A DNA stretch of 64,000 bases, taken from Nonomuraea solani (lineage in GTDB: Bacteria > Actinomycetota > Actinomycetes > Streptosporangiales > Streptosporangiaceae). The notes under the pieces were generated by a model. The model was given only the letters and a program-made list of their open reading frames with translations. It did no database searches and was not told where the DNA came from. The stretch covers positions 186,001 through 250,000 of the forward strand of contig NZ_FNVT01000019.1 in the NCBI RefSeq assembly GCF_900108335.1. Direction: 5' to 3'. How positions within the stretch are numbered: the stretch's first letter is position 1; each line of letters opens with the position of its first letter. Shown piece after piece: positions 16,420 through 24,713 of this stretch. A program made the translations under genes and the position numbers.

Positions 16420-17133
16420 TCACCCGCGGCGGTCGCCGATCAAGGCGGCCACCCCGTCCAGGACGCGGGCCAGGCCGAAGGAGTAGTCGAAGCGCCGCTC
16501 CTCCTCGGCGATCCCGGCCGGGTAGCCGAACGCGCCCGCGTCGAGCGCCGTGCGCAGCGCGGGCAGCCGGCGTTCGTCGACCAGGTCGCCGAGCAGCGTG
16601 GTGTACGCGGCGATCGACTCGCCCGAGGCGGCCCGCCCCAGCTCCACGCTCATCCGGGCGGCGGTCAGCATGTGGCTGGCGACCAGCAGGACCACGCCGG
16701 CCTTGTCGCTCTCGCTGAGGCCGGTGCCGCGCAGGACGGCCAGCGCGCGGTCGGTCCACGCGAGCTGGTTCGGCGTGATCGGCGGCCCCGAGACGGGCAG
16801 GTGCACGATCCAGGTGTGGGCGCGCAGCATCTCCCACTGGGCCCGGCACCAGCGCTCCAGGCCCGGCCGCCAGCCGTCGCACGGCTCGTCGAGCTCGGCG
16901 GGCACGGGCGCGACCGCGTCCAGCATCAGCAGCAGCACCTCCTGCTTGCTCTTGACGTGCCGGTAGAGCGACATCGTGGTGAAGCCCAGCCGCTCGGCGA
17001 CCCTGGCCATCGACACCGCTTCGAGGCCGCCGGCGTCGGCCAGCTCCACCGCCGCCCGCGCGATCGCCGGGAGGCTCAGCCCCTCCCGTGGGGCCGCCGG
17101 TTCCCAGAGCGCTCTCAGCAGCTTGTCGTTCAT
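16420..17133 (-). CDS. TetR/AcrR-family repressor with TetR_C-type ligand domain
   Basis: 237 residues. The N-terminal helix-turn-helix is at residues about 20-66 (AIARAAVELADAGGLEAVS, then RVAERLGFTTMSLYRHVKSK), followed by the all-helical ligand domain seen in tetracycline-repressor-like proteins. It is divergent from an FAD monooxygenase. The 29-base gap holds one full palindrome and a second overlaps the monooxygenase start, so this regulator very likely represses both genes. The inducer is unknown and may be a substrate of the monooxygenase, as in TetR/TetX-like pairs. Confidence 0.9.
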   Translation of the reverse strand: MNDKLLRALWEPAAPREGLSLPAIARAAVELADAGGLEAVSMARVAERLGFTTMSLYRHVKSKQEVLLLMLDAVAPVPAELDEPCDGWRPGLERWCRAQWEMLRAHTWIVHLPVSGPPITPNQLAWTDRALAVLRGTGLSESDKAGVVLLVASHMLTAARMSVELGRAASGESIAAYTTLLGDLVDERRLPALRTALDAGAFGYPAGIAEEERRFDYSFGLARVLDGVAALIGDRRG

Positions 17134-17139
17134 GATCTA

Positions 17140-17174
17140 AGTGTATGACATACACTCAGTGTATGACATACACA
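17140..17174. promoter_or_regulatory. two tandem 17-bp operator palindromes for the divergent TetR
   Basis: AGTGTATGACATACACT (17140-17156) is a perfect palindrome around one central base. AGTGTATGACATACACA (17158-17174) repeats it with one change, 18 bases on. The second copy contains the ATG (17163) of the monooxygenase gene. Two dimers binding on the same DNA face would block both the divergent promoters and translation start. No Shine-Dalgarno sequence precedes the ATG, so the transcript may be leaderless. Confidence 0.75.
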
Positions 17175-18341
17175 GCCATGGTCATCGGCGGGGGCATCGC
17201 CGGGACGCTGAGCGCCATCGCCCTGCGCAAGGCCGGCCACGACGCGGTGATCTACGAGGCCTACGACAAGACCGCCGACCAGGCGGGAGCGTTCCTGACC
17301 CTCGCCGTCAACGCGCTGGACGCCCTGCGCACCCTCGGCGTCGACATCGGCGACCTGGGCTTCGACACGCCGGAGATCACCATCACCAGCGGATCCGGCA
17401 GATTACTGGGCCGGCTCCCCCACGGCAGCTCCCTGCCCGACGGCACGACCTCCCGTACGGTCAAGCGAGCCGACCTCTACCGCACCCTCCGCGAGCACGC
17501 CCTGCGCCGCGGCCTGCGCATCGAGTACGGCAAGCGCCTGGTCGACGCGTCCGGCACCGGCGACGGCGTACGGGCGAGCTTCGCCGACGGCACCACGGCC
17601 GAGGGCGACCTGCTGATCGGCGCCGACGGCCTGCGCTCGCGCACCCGCCACCTCATCGACCCCGACGCCCCCGAGGCGCGCTACACCGGCCTGCTCACCC
17701 TCGGCGGCTACGCGCGCGGCGTCACGACCGGCGGCGAGCCCGGCGTCATGCACGCGATCTTCGGCAAGCGCTGCTTCTTCACCCACACCACCCACCCGGA
17801 CGGCGAGGTGTGGTGGGCGGCCAACCCGGCGCAGCGGACCGAGCTCACCTCGCCCAGCACGTACGACTGGCGCGCCCGCCTCGTCGAGTTGTTCCGGCAC
17901 GACCGCGGCCCCGCCCTGGACATCATCGCCGCCACGGACACGTTCCTGCCCGGCTGGAACACCTACGACATTCCCTCCGTGCCGCGCTGGCACCGCGACC
18001 GGATGATCATCATCGGCGACGCGGCCCACGCCACCGCCCCCTCCATCGGCCAGGGCGCGGCCATGGCCATCGAGGACACCGTGGTGCTGGCCACCTGCCT
18101 GCGCGACGCCGCCGGCCCCGAAGCCGCGTTCGCCGCGTACGAGAGGCAGCGCCGCGCCCGCGTCGAACGGGTCGTCGCGCAGGGCAACCGCACCGGAGGC
18201 TGGAAGACGCTGGGCCCGCTGGCGCGCGTCCCGCGCGACTTCGTCATGCGCCTGGCGATGAGCCGCATGGCGAAGACCGGCCACGACCCGAGCCAGTGGA
18301 TCTACGACCACCACATCGACTGGGAGCACGCCGCGTCCTGA
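17163..18341 (+). CDS. FAD-dependent monooxygenase (class A flavoprotein)
   Basis: 392 residues from ATG 17163, inside the second operator copy; an ATG at 17145 is an alternative. The protein begins MTYTAMVIGGGIAGTLSAIA, the GxGxxG dinucleotide-binding fold. The DG motif LLIGADGLRSRTR lies near residue 155 and the GD motif MIIIGDAAHATAPSIGQGA near 280. These three together define PHBH-type aromatic hydroxylases and TetX/RdmE-like enzymes, which use NAD(P)H, O2 and FAD. The substrate is unknown. Divergent TetR with shared operators suggests induction by a xenobiotic or antibiotic. A stable hairpin with a T-run follows. Confidence 0.9.
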   Translation: MTYTAMVIGGGIAGTLSAIALRKAGHDAVIYEAYDKTADQAGAFLTLAVNALDALRTLGVDIGDLGFDTPEITITSGSGRLLGRLPHGSSLPDGTTSRTVKRADLYRTLREHALRRGLRIEYGKRLVDASGTGDGVRASFADGTTAEGDLLIGADGLRSRTRHLIDPDAPEARYTGLLTLGGYARGVTTGGEPGVMHAIFGKRCFFTHTTHPDGEVWWAANPAQRTELTSPSTYDWRARLVELFRHDRGPALDIIAATDTFLPGWNTYDIPSVPRWHRDRMIIIGDAAHATAPSIGQGAAMAIEDTVVLATCLRDAAGPEAAFAAYERQRRARVERVVAQGNRTGGWKTLGPLARVPRDFVMRLAMSRMAKTGHDPSQWIYDHHIDWEHAAS

Positions 18342-18360
18342 TAGAATGACGACACCGCTG

Positions 18361-18404
18361 AAGCCTTCTCGGCCCGGACCTTTGTCCGCCGAGGAGGCTT
18401 TTTT
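18361..18404 (+). terminator. intrinsic terminator that also contains the next gene's ribosome site
   Basis: Bases 18361-18373 pair with 18388-18400 (13 bp, one G-T), then 4 more pairs around a CTTT loop with a 2-base bulge. The 3' arm runs into six T's (18399-18404), ending one base before the ATG of the aldo/keto reductase. The arm includes GAGGAGG, the only ribosome site for that gene. It is a textbook terminator for the monooxygenase, yet its formation would hide the next gene's ribosome site. Confidence 0.75.
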
Positions 18405-18405
18405 C

Positions 18406-19263
18406 ATGACCTCTAACCTCGGTGACCTGCGGGTCAACCGCATCGGCCTCGGCGCCATGCGCCTGACCGGCGCCGCCGCCTTCGATTCCGCCTCTTCCAG
18501 CGACCGCGAGCGGTCGATCACCGTGCTGCGGCGCGCGATCGAGCTGGGCGTCGACCACATCGACACCGCCGCGTACTATTTCTCGCCGCTGCGCTCGGCC
18601 AACGAGCTGATCAATCGGGCGCTGGCGCCGTACCCGGACGACCTGGTGATCTCCACCAAGGTCTGGCCGGCCCGCGACCCCTCGGGGCAGTGGTGGTGGG
18701 CCACGCCGGAGCAGTTGCGCGGCCAGGTCGAGGAGAACCTGCGCCAGCTCGGCCGCGACCACCTGGACGTGGTCAACCTGCGTGTCCCCCCGAGCCGCGG
18801 GGACGGCTCCATCGCCGAGCACTTCGGCGCCCTGGCCGAGCTGCGCGAGGCGGGGCTCATCCGCCATCTCGGGATCTCCAACGCCACGCTCGCCCACCTG
18901 TCCGAGGCCCAGGCCATCGCGCCGGTGGTCTGCGTGCAGAACCCGTACGGCGTCGGCGCCACGGCCGCCGAGCAGGAGGTGCTGCGGGCCTGCGGCGAGC
19001 GGGGCATCGCCTTCGTGCCGTTCTTCGCGATCGCCGGCGCCGGGCGTGAGGCGGGGGCGCCCGCGACCGACGACGAGGCCGTGCTCGCCGTGGCCCGCGC
19101 GCACGGCGCCACCCCGGCGCAGGTACGGCTGGCGTGGACGCTCCACCAGGGCCCCCACGTCCTGGCCATCCCCGGCACCGGCAACCCCGACCACCTGGCC
19201 GCCAACATGGCCGCCGCCGAGCTGAGACTCTCGGCCGACGACCTGGCGCGCCTCGCTACCTGA
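18406..19263 (+). CDS. aldo/keto reductase
   Basis: 285 residues from ATG 18406 (GAGGAGG 8 bases upstream, inside a hairpin); an in-frame ATG at 18346 has no ribosome site. It is a (beta/alpha)8 NADPH-dependent reductase. Seen are RIGLGAMRLTG, the catalytic Asp/Tyr segment HIDTAAYYFSP, the catalytic Lys in DLVISTKVW, and a C-terminal NADP-binding loop IPGTGNPDHLAAN. The usual catalytic His is replaced by Arg (VVNLRVP), as in a subgroup of bacterial reductases. Located directly downstream of the FAD monooxygenase; a pathway link is possible but unproven. Confidence 0.88.
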   Translation: MTSNLGDLRVNRIGLGAMRLTGAAAFDSASSSDRERSITVLRRAIELGVDHIDTAAYYFSPLRSANELINRALAPYPDDLVISTKVWPARDPSGQWWWATPEQLRGQVEENLRQLGRDHLDVVNLRVPPSRGDGSIAEHFGALAELREAGLIRHLGISNATLAHLSEAQAIAPVVCVQNPYGVGATAAEQEVLRACGERGIAFVPFFAIAGAGREAGAPATDDEAVLAVARAHGATPAQVRLAWTLHQGPHVLAIPGTGNPDHLAANMAAAELRLSADDLARLAT

Positions 19264-19266
19264 GCC

Positions 19267-19974
19267 CTATTTGAGCCGTGCCACCAAGCCGTCCAGCACA
19301 CATTCCAGGCCCTCGGCGAAGTCGCGGTCGCGGTCCTCGTGTCGCTGGGCGGCGTACAACGTCCGCAGCCGGGGATAGGCGCGCACCGCCTCCTCGGCCA
19401 CGGGCCACAGCCGCTCGGTCCACTCCCCCTCGCTCAGCCCGCTGCGCCTGAGCGTGGTCAGCCACGCCGCCTCGCTGGTCGCGTAGCCGAGCACGTAGGC
19501 CGTCAGGGTGTTCAGCGCCCGGTCGGCCGCCTCCAGCGAGAAGCCGCCCCCCTCGAACACCCCGAGCAGGCTCTCGGAGAACCGCAGCACGTTGGGCCCC
19601 AGATAGGCCACCCCGGCCTCGCCCTGCACCGAGACGATCCACGGATGGCGCAGCAGCGTGGCCCGCATACTGCCCGCGCACGTGAACGCCGCCGCCCGCC
19701 AGCCCTCCCCGCCGCCCGCGGGCGGCACCTCGATCTCGCCGTAGACCTCGTCCACGACCAGCTCGATCAGCTCGTCCTTGTTGGCCACGTGCGTGTACAT
19801 CGAGGTGGCGCCGGCGTTCAGCCGGGTGCCGAGCTTGCGCATGCTCAGCGCGTCGATGCCCTCGGCGTCGAGCAGCTCGAGGGCGGCGGCGACGATCTGC
19901 CGCCGGCTCAGCGCCGGCTGCTCGCGCCGCTCGGCGTGCGGGCGGGCCCACACCGAGGGAAACGGTTCCTTCAC
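19267..19974 (-). CDS. TetR-family repressor
   Basis: 235 residues from GTG 19974; longer starts would cover the operator-like repeats. The helix-turn-helix is at residues about 20-68 (RRQIVAAALELLDAEGIDAL, then KLGTRLNAGATSMYTHVANK), followed by a TetR_C-like helical domain. It is related in build to the TetR at 16.4-17.1 kb but clearly a different protein. It is divergent from a serine hydrolase gene. The 88-base gap contains three 12-bp direct repeats spaced 18 bases apart, which I take as its binding sites. Confidence 0.88.
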   Translation of the reverse strand: MKEPFPSVWARPHAERREQPALSRRQIVAAALELLDAEGIDALSMRKLGTRLNAGATSMYTHVANKDELIELVVDEVYGEIEVPPAGGGEGWRAAAFTCAGSMRATLLRHPWIVSVQGEAGVAYLGPNVLRFSESLLGVFEGGGFSLEAADRALNTLTAYVLGYATSEAAWLTTLRRSGLSEGEWTERLWPVAEEAVRAYPRLRTLYAAQRHEDRDRDFAEGLECVLDGLVARLK

Positions 19975-19977
19975 GTC

Positions 19978-20025
19978 GCACAGTGTATGCCTTGCGTACG
20001 ATGTGCGATCCCCGTACAGTGTGCG
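19978..20025. promoter_or_regulatory. three phased repeats between TetR and serine hydrolase genes
   Basis: GCACAGTGTATG (19978), GTACGATGTGCG (19996) and GTACAGTGTGCG (20014) repeat every 18 bases. GTGCGG-CGA-CCGCAC (20021-20035) adds an inverted repeat at the end. Their position between divergent genes makes them likely operators of the TetR at 19974. Confidence 0.55.
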
Positions 20026-20062
20026 GCGACCGCACGCCGTGCGGACCATGAGAGGAACCCCC

Positions 20063-21442
20063 ATGCGTTTCGACCACGATCACTGGCAGGCCCGCCTCGA
20101 CGACCTGCGCGCCGCCCACCGCGTGCCGGGCGCCGCGCTGGCCGTCCTGACCGGCGGCACCGTCCACGAGCTGGCCAGCGGCGTGCTGCACCGCGGAACC
20201 GGGGTGGAGGTGACCACCGACTCGGTCTTCCTGGCCGGCTCGGTCGCCAAGGTCTACACCGCCACGCTGGCGATGACGCTGGTCGACTCCGGCGACCTGG
20301 ACCTGGACGCCACCGTCGTGAGCGTGCTGCCCGAGTTCGCCACCCCCGACCCGGAGGCGACCAAGACGATCACCGTCAGGCAACTGCTGTCCCACACGGG
20401 CGGCATGACCACCGACTTCTATTACGACGCCGGACGCGGAGACGACTGCCTGGCCCGATACGTCGAGGCCGCCAGGAACGTGGCGCTGGACGTGTCGCCG
20501 GGGACAGGCTTCAGCTACGGCGGCGTCGGCTACGTCGTGCTGGGCCGCATCGTCGAGGTGCTCACCGGCCAGACCTGGGACCAGGCGCTGAAGGACCGGC
20601 TGTTCACCCCGCTCGGGCTGGAGCACTCCATGACCCTGCCCGAGGAGGCGCTGCGCTTCCGTACGGCGATGGGCCACGTCGGCGACGACCCCGTCCCGGC
20701 CCCGGCCTGGGACGTGATGCCGCGCGCGGTCGCCCCGGGCGGCCGGGTCATCGTCTCGGCCGGCGACGTCGTCCGCTTCGCCAAGATGCACCTGGACGGC
20801 GGCCTGGCCGCCGACGGCACCCGCGTCCTGTCCGCCGGCGCGGTCGCCGCCATGCGACGCCGCGAGGTCGACTGCCCGGACAGGTGGAGCATGGCCGCCG
20901 ACGGCTGGGGCCTGGGCTGGGGCCTGAGCGACTGGGACGGGACCGCCGGCTTCGGCCACCTCGGCAGCGCCGTCAGCCAGCACGCCTGCCTGCGCGTGAT
21001 CCCCGGCGCCGGTTTCGCGGTCGCGCTGCTGATGAACGGTGGCCACGTCGCCCCGCTGCAGGACGACCTGGTGGGCGAACTGGCCGCCGACCTGGCCGGC
21101 GTCCGCATGCCCGCCCCCTTCGCGCCGCCGGCGGAGCCGCCTGCCGTGGACCTGGAGCCGCTGCTGGGGACGTACCGGCGCGAAGGGGTCATCATCACCG
21201 TCCATCGCGACGGCGACGGCGGCGCGCGCCTGCGTTACGCGTTCGCCGACGACATCGCGGACCTGTCGCCGCCGCTGGAGGGCGCCCTGACCCCGGTGTC
21301 GCGATCGGGGGCCGCGACGGTGTTCGCCGCCACCGGGTTCGTCCCCAGCGGCGAGGCCCACACCCCCGTGGTGTTCACGACGCTGTCCGACGGCACGCCC
21401 TGCGTGTACGTCGGCATGCGGGCCACCCGCAAGATCGCCTGA
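20063..21442 (+). CDS. serine hydrolase of the beta-lactamase/PBP4* family
   Basis: 459 residues from ATG 20063 (GAGAGG upstream). Class C beta-lactamase-like fold: the nucleophile is in GSVAKVYTATLAM (S-x-x-K, residue about 66), the second motif is FSYGGVGYVVLG (Y-G-G rather than Y-x-N), and the third is GFGHLGSAVS (H-L-G). HTGGMTTDF after LRQLLS-type LLSH is also family-typical. There is no signal peptide, so it is cytoplasmic, more like esterases and D-aminopeptidases than secreted lactamases. The last 95 residues form the lipocalin-like C-terminal domain of such hydrolases. A divergent TetR suggests induction by its ester or amide substrate. Confidence 0.88.
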   Translation: MRFDHDHWQARLDDLRAAHRVPGAALAVLTGGTVHELASGVLHRGTGVEVTTDSVFLAGSVAKVYTATLAMTLVDSGDLDLDATVVSVLPEFATPDPEATKTITVRQLLSHTGGMTTDFYYDAGRGDDCLARYVEAARNVALDVSPGTGFSYGGVGYVVLGRIVEVLTGQTWDQALKDRLFTPLGLEHSMTLPEEALRFRTAMGHVGDDPVPAPAWDVMPRAVAPGGRVIVSAGDVVRFAKMHLDGGLAADGTRVLSAGAVAAMRRREVDCPDRWSMAADGWGLGWGLSDWDGTAGFGHLGSAVSQHACLRVIPGAGFAVALLMNGGHVAPLQDDLVGELAADLAGVRMPAPFAPPAEPPAVDLEPLLGTYRREGVIITVHRDGDGGARLRYAFADDIADLSPPLEGALTPVSRSGAATVFAATGFVPSGEAHTPVVFTTLSDGTPCVYVGMRATRKIA

Positions 21443-21501
21443 CCTGTCGCCTGTGCCGTTTCTGGAGGTTCTCTGTACGTGGACCTTCCACTCTTGATCT
21501 C

Positions 21502-22950
21502 GTGAGTGAACACAGAAACGTACGTCGCCGTGCAGCCGCGTTGGTGGCCGGCGCGATCATCCCCCTGTCTTTGATCGTGGCCCAGCCGGCCACCGCCATC
21601 GCCGCCGGTCCCATGGAGGACGCGTTCGCCAGTGCGGCGACCACGTACGAGGTCCCGCGCGACCTCCTGGTGTCGCTCGCGTACGCCGAGACCCACCTGG
21701 ACGGCCACGGCGGTGAGCCCAGCTCCAGCGGCGGCTACGGTGTGATGCACCTGGTCGCCTCAGGCTCGCTGGAGCAGGCCGCCAAGCTGACCGGCAAGAG
21801 CGCCGCCGCGCTCAAGAAGGACGACGCGGCCAACATCCAGGGCGGCGCGGCCGTGCTGCGCGCGCACGCCGACAAGCTCGGCCTGACCGCCGCGGCCCGC
21901 AAGGAGCCGGGCAAGTGGTACCAGGCCGTCGCCAAGTACGGCGGCGCCTCCTCCCCCGACGTCGCGCGCCTGTACGCCGACACGGTCTACGAGCTGCTCG
22001 ACGAGGGCATCCAGGCCCCGGCGCCGGGCGGCGAGACCGTCACCGTCAAGCCGCGCGCCGTCGAGCCCGACCGCGGCCCGTACGCCAAGGCCAAGGACCT
22101 GGGCAACCCGAGCACGCTCGCGGCCTCGACGGACTACCCGTCGGCCGCGTGGGCGCCCGCGCACAGCAGCAACTACGCCGTCTCCAACCGCCCGACCAGC
22201 GACGCGATCGACCGCATCGTCATCCACGTCGCCCAGGGCACCTACGCGGGGACGATCAGCTGGTTCCAGACCGGCCCCCGGCCGAACCCGACCTCCGCGC
22301 ACTACGTCGTCCGCTCCTCCGACGGCGCCGTGACCCAGACGGTCAGGGAGAAGGACCGGGCCTTCCACGCGGGCTCGTACAACCGGCGCTCCGTCGGCAT
22401 CGAGCACGAGGGCTACGTCGACAACGCCTCCTGGTTCACCGACACCATGTACCGCTCCTCGGCCGCGCTGACCCGCAACATCGCCAGCCGGTACGGCATC
22501 CCGCTGGACCGCACCCACATCGTGGGCCACAACCAGGTCCCCGGCGCCACCCACACCGACCCGGGCGGCCACTGGAACTGGACCAAGTACATGCAGTTCG
22601 TCACCGGTGGCGGCGGCACGCCCACCAACCCGCACACCCCCGAGACCGTGTGCGGCGACGGCTACAAGGTGATCGACTCCGCGCCGCTGGGCACCGCGGG
22701 CACGGTCTCCCTGCTGTACAACTCGGCCAACGGCAACAACTGCGTGGCCACGATCAAGAAGACGTCCATCGGCACGGCCAGCGCCGTCAGCGCCTACCTG
22801 GAGGTCGAGGGCAAGCCGCGCGCCACCGACGCCGGCAACTTCGCCTACTACGCCGGACCGGTGCGGGCCGCCGCCGCGGACAAGTGCGTCAGGTGGGGCG
22901 GCAAGGCGGGCACGGCCGTCTACGACAGCCCCCTGGAGCACTGCAGCTAG
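21502..22950 (+). CDS. secreted N-acetylmuramoyl-L-alanine amidase with SLT-like and SapA-like domains
   Basis: 482 residues from GTG 21502; the frame stays open far upstream but only as antisense sequence. The signal peptide is residues 1 to about 33 (RRRAAALVAGAIIPLSLIVA, AxA near AIAAG). Residues about 38-160 look like a lysozyme-type domain (VPRDLLVSLAYAETHLDG). Residues about 215-375 are Amidase_2: zinc ligands in RIVIHVAQGT and HTDPGGHWNW, with HIVGHNQVPGA between. The last 90 residues (CGDGYKVIDSAPLG to DKCVRWGG) resemble spore-associated protein A. It probably cleaves peptidoglycan outside the cell. A near-perfect terminator follows. Confidence 0.88.
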   Translation: MSEHRNVRRRAAALVAGAIIPLSLIVAQPATAIAAGPMEDAFASAATTYEVPRDLLVSLAYAETHLDGHGGEPSSSGGYGVMHLVASGSLEQAAKLTGKSAAALKKDDAANIQGGAAVLRAHADKLGLTAAARKEPGKWYQAVAKYGGASSPDVARLYADTVYELLDEGIQAPAPGGETVTVKPRAVEPDRGPYAKAKDLGNPSTLAASTDYPSAAWAPAHSSNYAVSNRPTSDAIDRIVIHVAQGTYAGTISWFQTGPRPNPTSAHYVVRSSDGAVTQTVREKDRAFHAGSYNRRSVGIEHEGYVDNASWFTDTMYRSSAALTRNIASRYGIPLDRTHIVGHNQVPGATHTDPGGHWNWTKYMQFVTGGGGTPTNPHTPETVCGDGYKVIDSAPLGTAGTVSLLYNSANGNNCVATIKKTSIGTASAVSAYLEVEGKPRATDAGNFAYYAGPVRAAAADKCVRWGGKAGTAVYDSPLEHCS

Positions 22951-22963
22951 CCTCCCGCTCTTG

Positions 22964-23004
22964 AAGGCGGCCGTGGGACCCCCGGGTCCCACGGCCGCCT
23001 TTTT
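22964..23004 (+). terminator. strong intrinsic terminator after the amidase gene
   Basis: An 18-bp perfect inverted repeat (22964-22981 with 22984-23001) with a minimal loop is followed by TTTTT. It starts 13 bases after the amidase stop. Only very few intrinsic terminators this perfect occur in the window. Confidence 0.9.
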
Positions 23005-23131
23005 CATGATTTGCGGAGGTTCACCCTGGCGAGGGCCGAGCGCGGCCGGTCGCGGTGGATCGTCACCGGCCTCTGCACGGCGGCGGCGATCACCGCGCTG
23101 GAGGCGCTCGTCCGCCGCCATCGCGCCCACC

Positions 23132-23494
23132 TCACAGAAGGAGGTCAAGCGTGATCGGCGTGGCGCGGACGCGCCGGCCGGTGGCGTGGAAGACGGCGTT
23201 GGCGATGGCGGCGGCCATCCCGACCAGGCCGATCTCGCCGACCCCCTTCACCCCGATGGGGTTGAACGGGTCCGGGCCGCCGACGAACACCACCTCCATG
23301 TCGGGAATGTCGGCGTTCACCGGCACCAGGTAGTCCCCGAACGTGGCGTTGGCCACCCGCCCCGTGCCGGCGTCGGTGACCGTCTCCTCGAAGAGCGTGA
23401 CGCGGGCGTCCAGGTCGAGCGGGCGTTTCTCGCCGTTGACGATCAACGTCACCGCGACGCGCGTTGAGGAGTGGTCTGCCGATCTCCGAGTCAC
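23132..23494 (-). pseudogene. xanthine-dehydrogenase operon collapsed into one 120-residue fusion
   Basis: The product begins as the [2Fe-2S] subunit of a YagTSR-type aldehyde/xanthine dehydrogenase (VAVTLIVNGEKRPLDLDARV). After about 36 residues it continues in frame as the extreme C-terminus of the molybdopterin subunit (GRVANATFGDYLVPVNAD, PDPFNPIGVKGVGEIGLVG, ITLDLLL). In intact operons these lie at opposite ends of three genes of about 4 kb (2Fe-2S, FAD, Mo subunit). All cofactor-binding cysteines and the active site are missing. It is the product of one in-frame deletion and cannot be an enzyme. GTG start 23494. Confidence 0.8.
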
Positions 23495-23705
23495 GATCCC
23501 TCGATCCCTGTCTCGATCCGCCGGTGATGGTCGTTTCGCGGCGCGAGGCGAGGCCGGCTCGCGCCGTTTCGCTCGGGGAGAGTTCGTGCGGGTGGACCTC
23601 TGGCCGAGGACCGATCTTCATCGTACGCGAGCGACCGGGACCGGCAAGAGCTCGTCCCGACTACCTTCAGATACGCTCCCTAACGTCCGATTTGGAGGGA
23701 TTCAC

Positions 23706-24629
23706 GTGTCGGGGGTTGTCGCGGCGTTCGCCGCTCTGGTGTCGGTCGCCGTGCTGGGGTACATCATCGGCGTCACGGGGCTGCTGAAGGCCAGCGACGA
23801 ACTGGTGCTGTCGCGGCTGGCGTTCTTCGTGGCGACGCCGGCGCTGATGTTCGCCACGGTGTCGGGGGCCGACCTGGCGTCGCTGTTCTCGCCGGTGCTG
23901 CTGACCGAGGTGGTCGCGGTGGTGTGCACGCAGCTGGCGTTCGTGCTGGTGGCGATGCTGGCGTGGCGGCGTACCGCGCGGGAGGCCACGATCGGGGCGC
24001 TGGCGTCGTCGTACGTCAACGCCGGCAACCTCGGCGTGCCCATCTCGCTTTACGTGCTCGGCGACGCCGCCCTCGTGGCCCCCGTGCTGCTCTTCCAGCT
24101 CCTGGTGCTCACGCCGGTCGCCTTCCTCATCCTCGACAAGGGCTCACGTTCCGTGCGCGCGGCGCTGCTGCTCCCTTTCCGCAACCCGCTCACGGTCGCC
24201 TCCCTGCTCGGGCTGGCCTTCGCGATCAGCGGGGTCTCGCTGCCGGTCATGGTCATGCGCCCGATCGACCTGCTCGGGGGCGCGGCCGTACCCGTCGCGC
24301 TGCTGGCCTACGGCCTCAGCCTGTACGGCGCCCGCCGCGCCCCCGCCACGCCCGAGGGGAACGGCGTCGGCAAGGACATCGCCCTGGCCGTGGTCCTCAA
24401 GGCGTTCGCCCAGCCGGTGATCGGCTACGTGACCGCCCGCTTCCTCCTGCACCTGGAGGGCACGCAGCTGCTGGCCGCCACCCTGTTCGCGGCGTTGCCC
24501 ACCGCCCAGAACATCTACGTGTACGCGGTCACCTACGACACGGGCAGGCGGCTGGCCCGCAGCACGATCCTGCTGACGACGGGCCTGTCCATCCCGATCA
24601 TGACCGCGATCGGCGCCGTTCTGGGCTGA
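23706..24629 (+). CDS. AEC-family (auxin-efflux-carrier-like) transporter
   Basis: 307 residues from GTG 23706 with GGAGGG 7 bases upstream; longer in-frame starts run through non-coding sequence. About ten hydrophobic helices in two repeats of five. Features of the AEC/bile-acid-sodium-symporter-like fold are VLGYIIGVTGLLKASDELVLS at the start, LASSYVNAGNLGVPISLYVLG in the first half, and LFAALPTAQNIYVYAVTYD in the second (the conserved A-x-P-x-A-x-N motif). Family members export auxin-like acids or malonate. Substrate here unknown. Monocistronic; upstream lies the xanthine-dehydrogenase relic. Confidence 0.88.
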   Translation: MSGVVAAFAALVSVAVLGYIIGVTGLLKASDELVLSRLAFFVATPALMFATVSGADLASLFSPVLLTEVVAVVCTQLAFVLVAMLAWRRTAREATIGALASSYVNAGNLGVPISLYVLGDAALVAPVLLFQLLVLTPVAFLILDKGSRSVRAALLLPFRNPLTVASLLGLAFAISGVSLPVMVMRPIDLLGGAAVPVALLAYGLSLYGARRAPATPEGNGVGKDIALAVVLKAFAQPVIGYVTARFLLHLEGTQLLAATLFAALPTAQNIYVYAVTYDTGRRLARSTILLTTGLSIPIMTAIGAVLG

Positions 24630-24713
24630 CGGATTTTTTTCTCAGGCCATGTCGATCCCGGCCGGGGCCGTTCGACGCGTTGGTAAGACGACCCCCTGAT
24701 GGAGGGAAAGACC

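Noticed and set aside
19339..21501. Very long open frame leading into the amidase
   Set aside because: The first part is antisense to the TetR gene and out of frame with the serine hydrolase. The amidase has its own GTG and signal peptide at 21502.
23011..23154. Possible 47-codon membrane peptide from TTG 23011 with one hydrophobic stretch
   Set aside because: It starts right behind the terminator, has a poor start and overlaps the xanthine-dehydrogenase relic on the other strand; it could be chance in GC-rich sequence.
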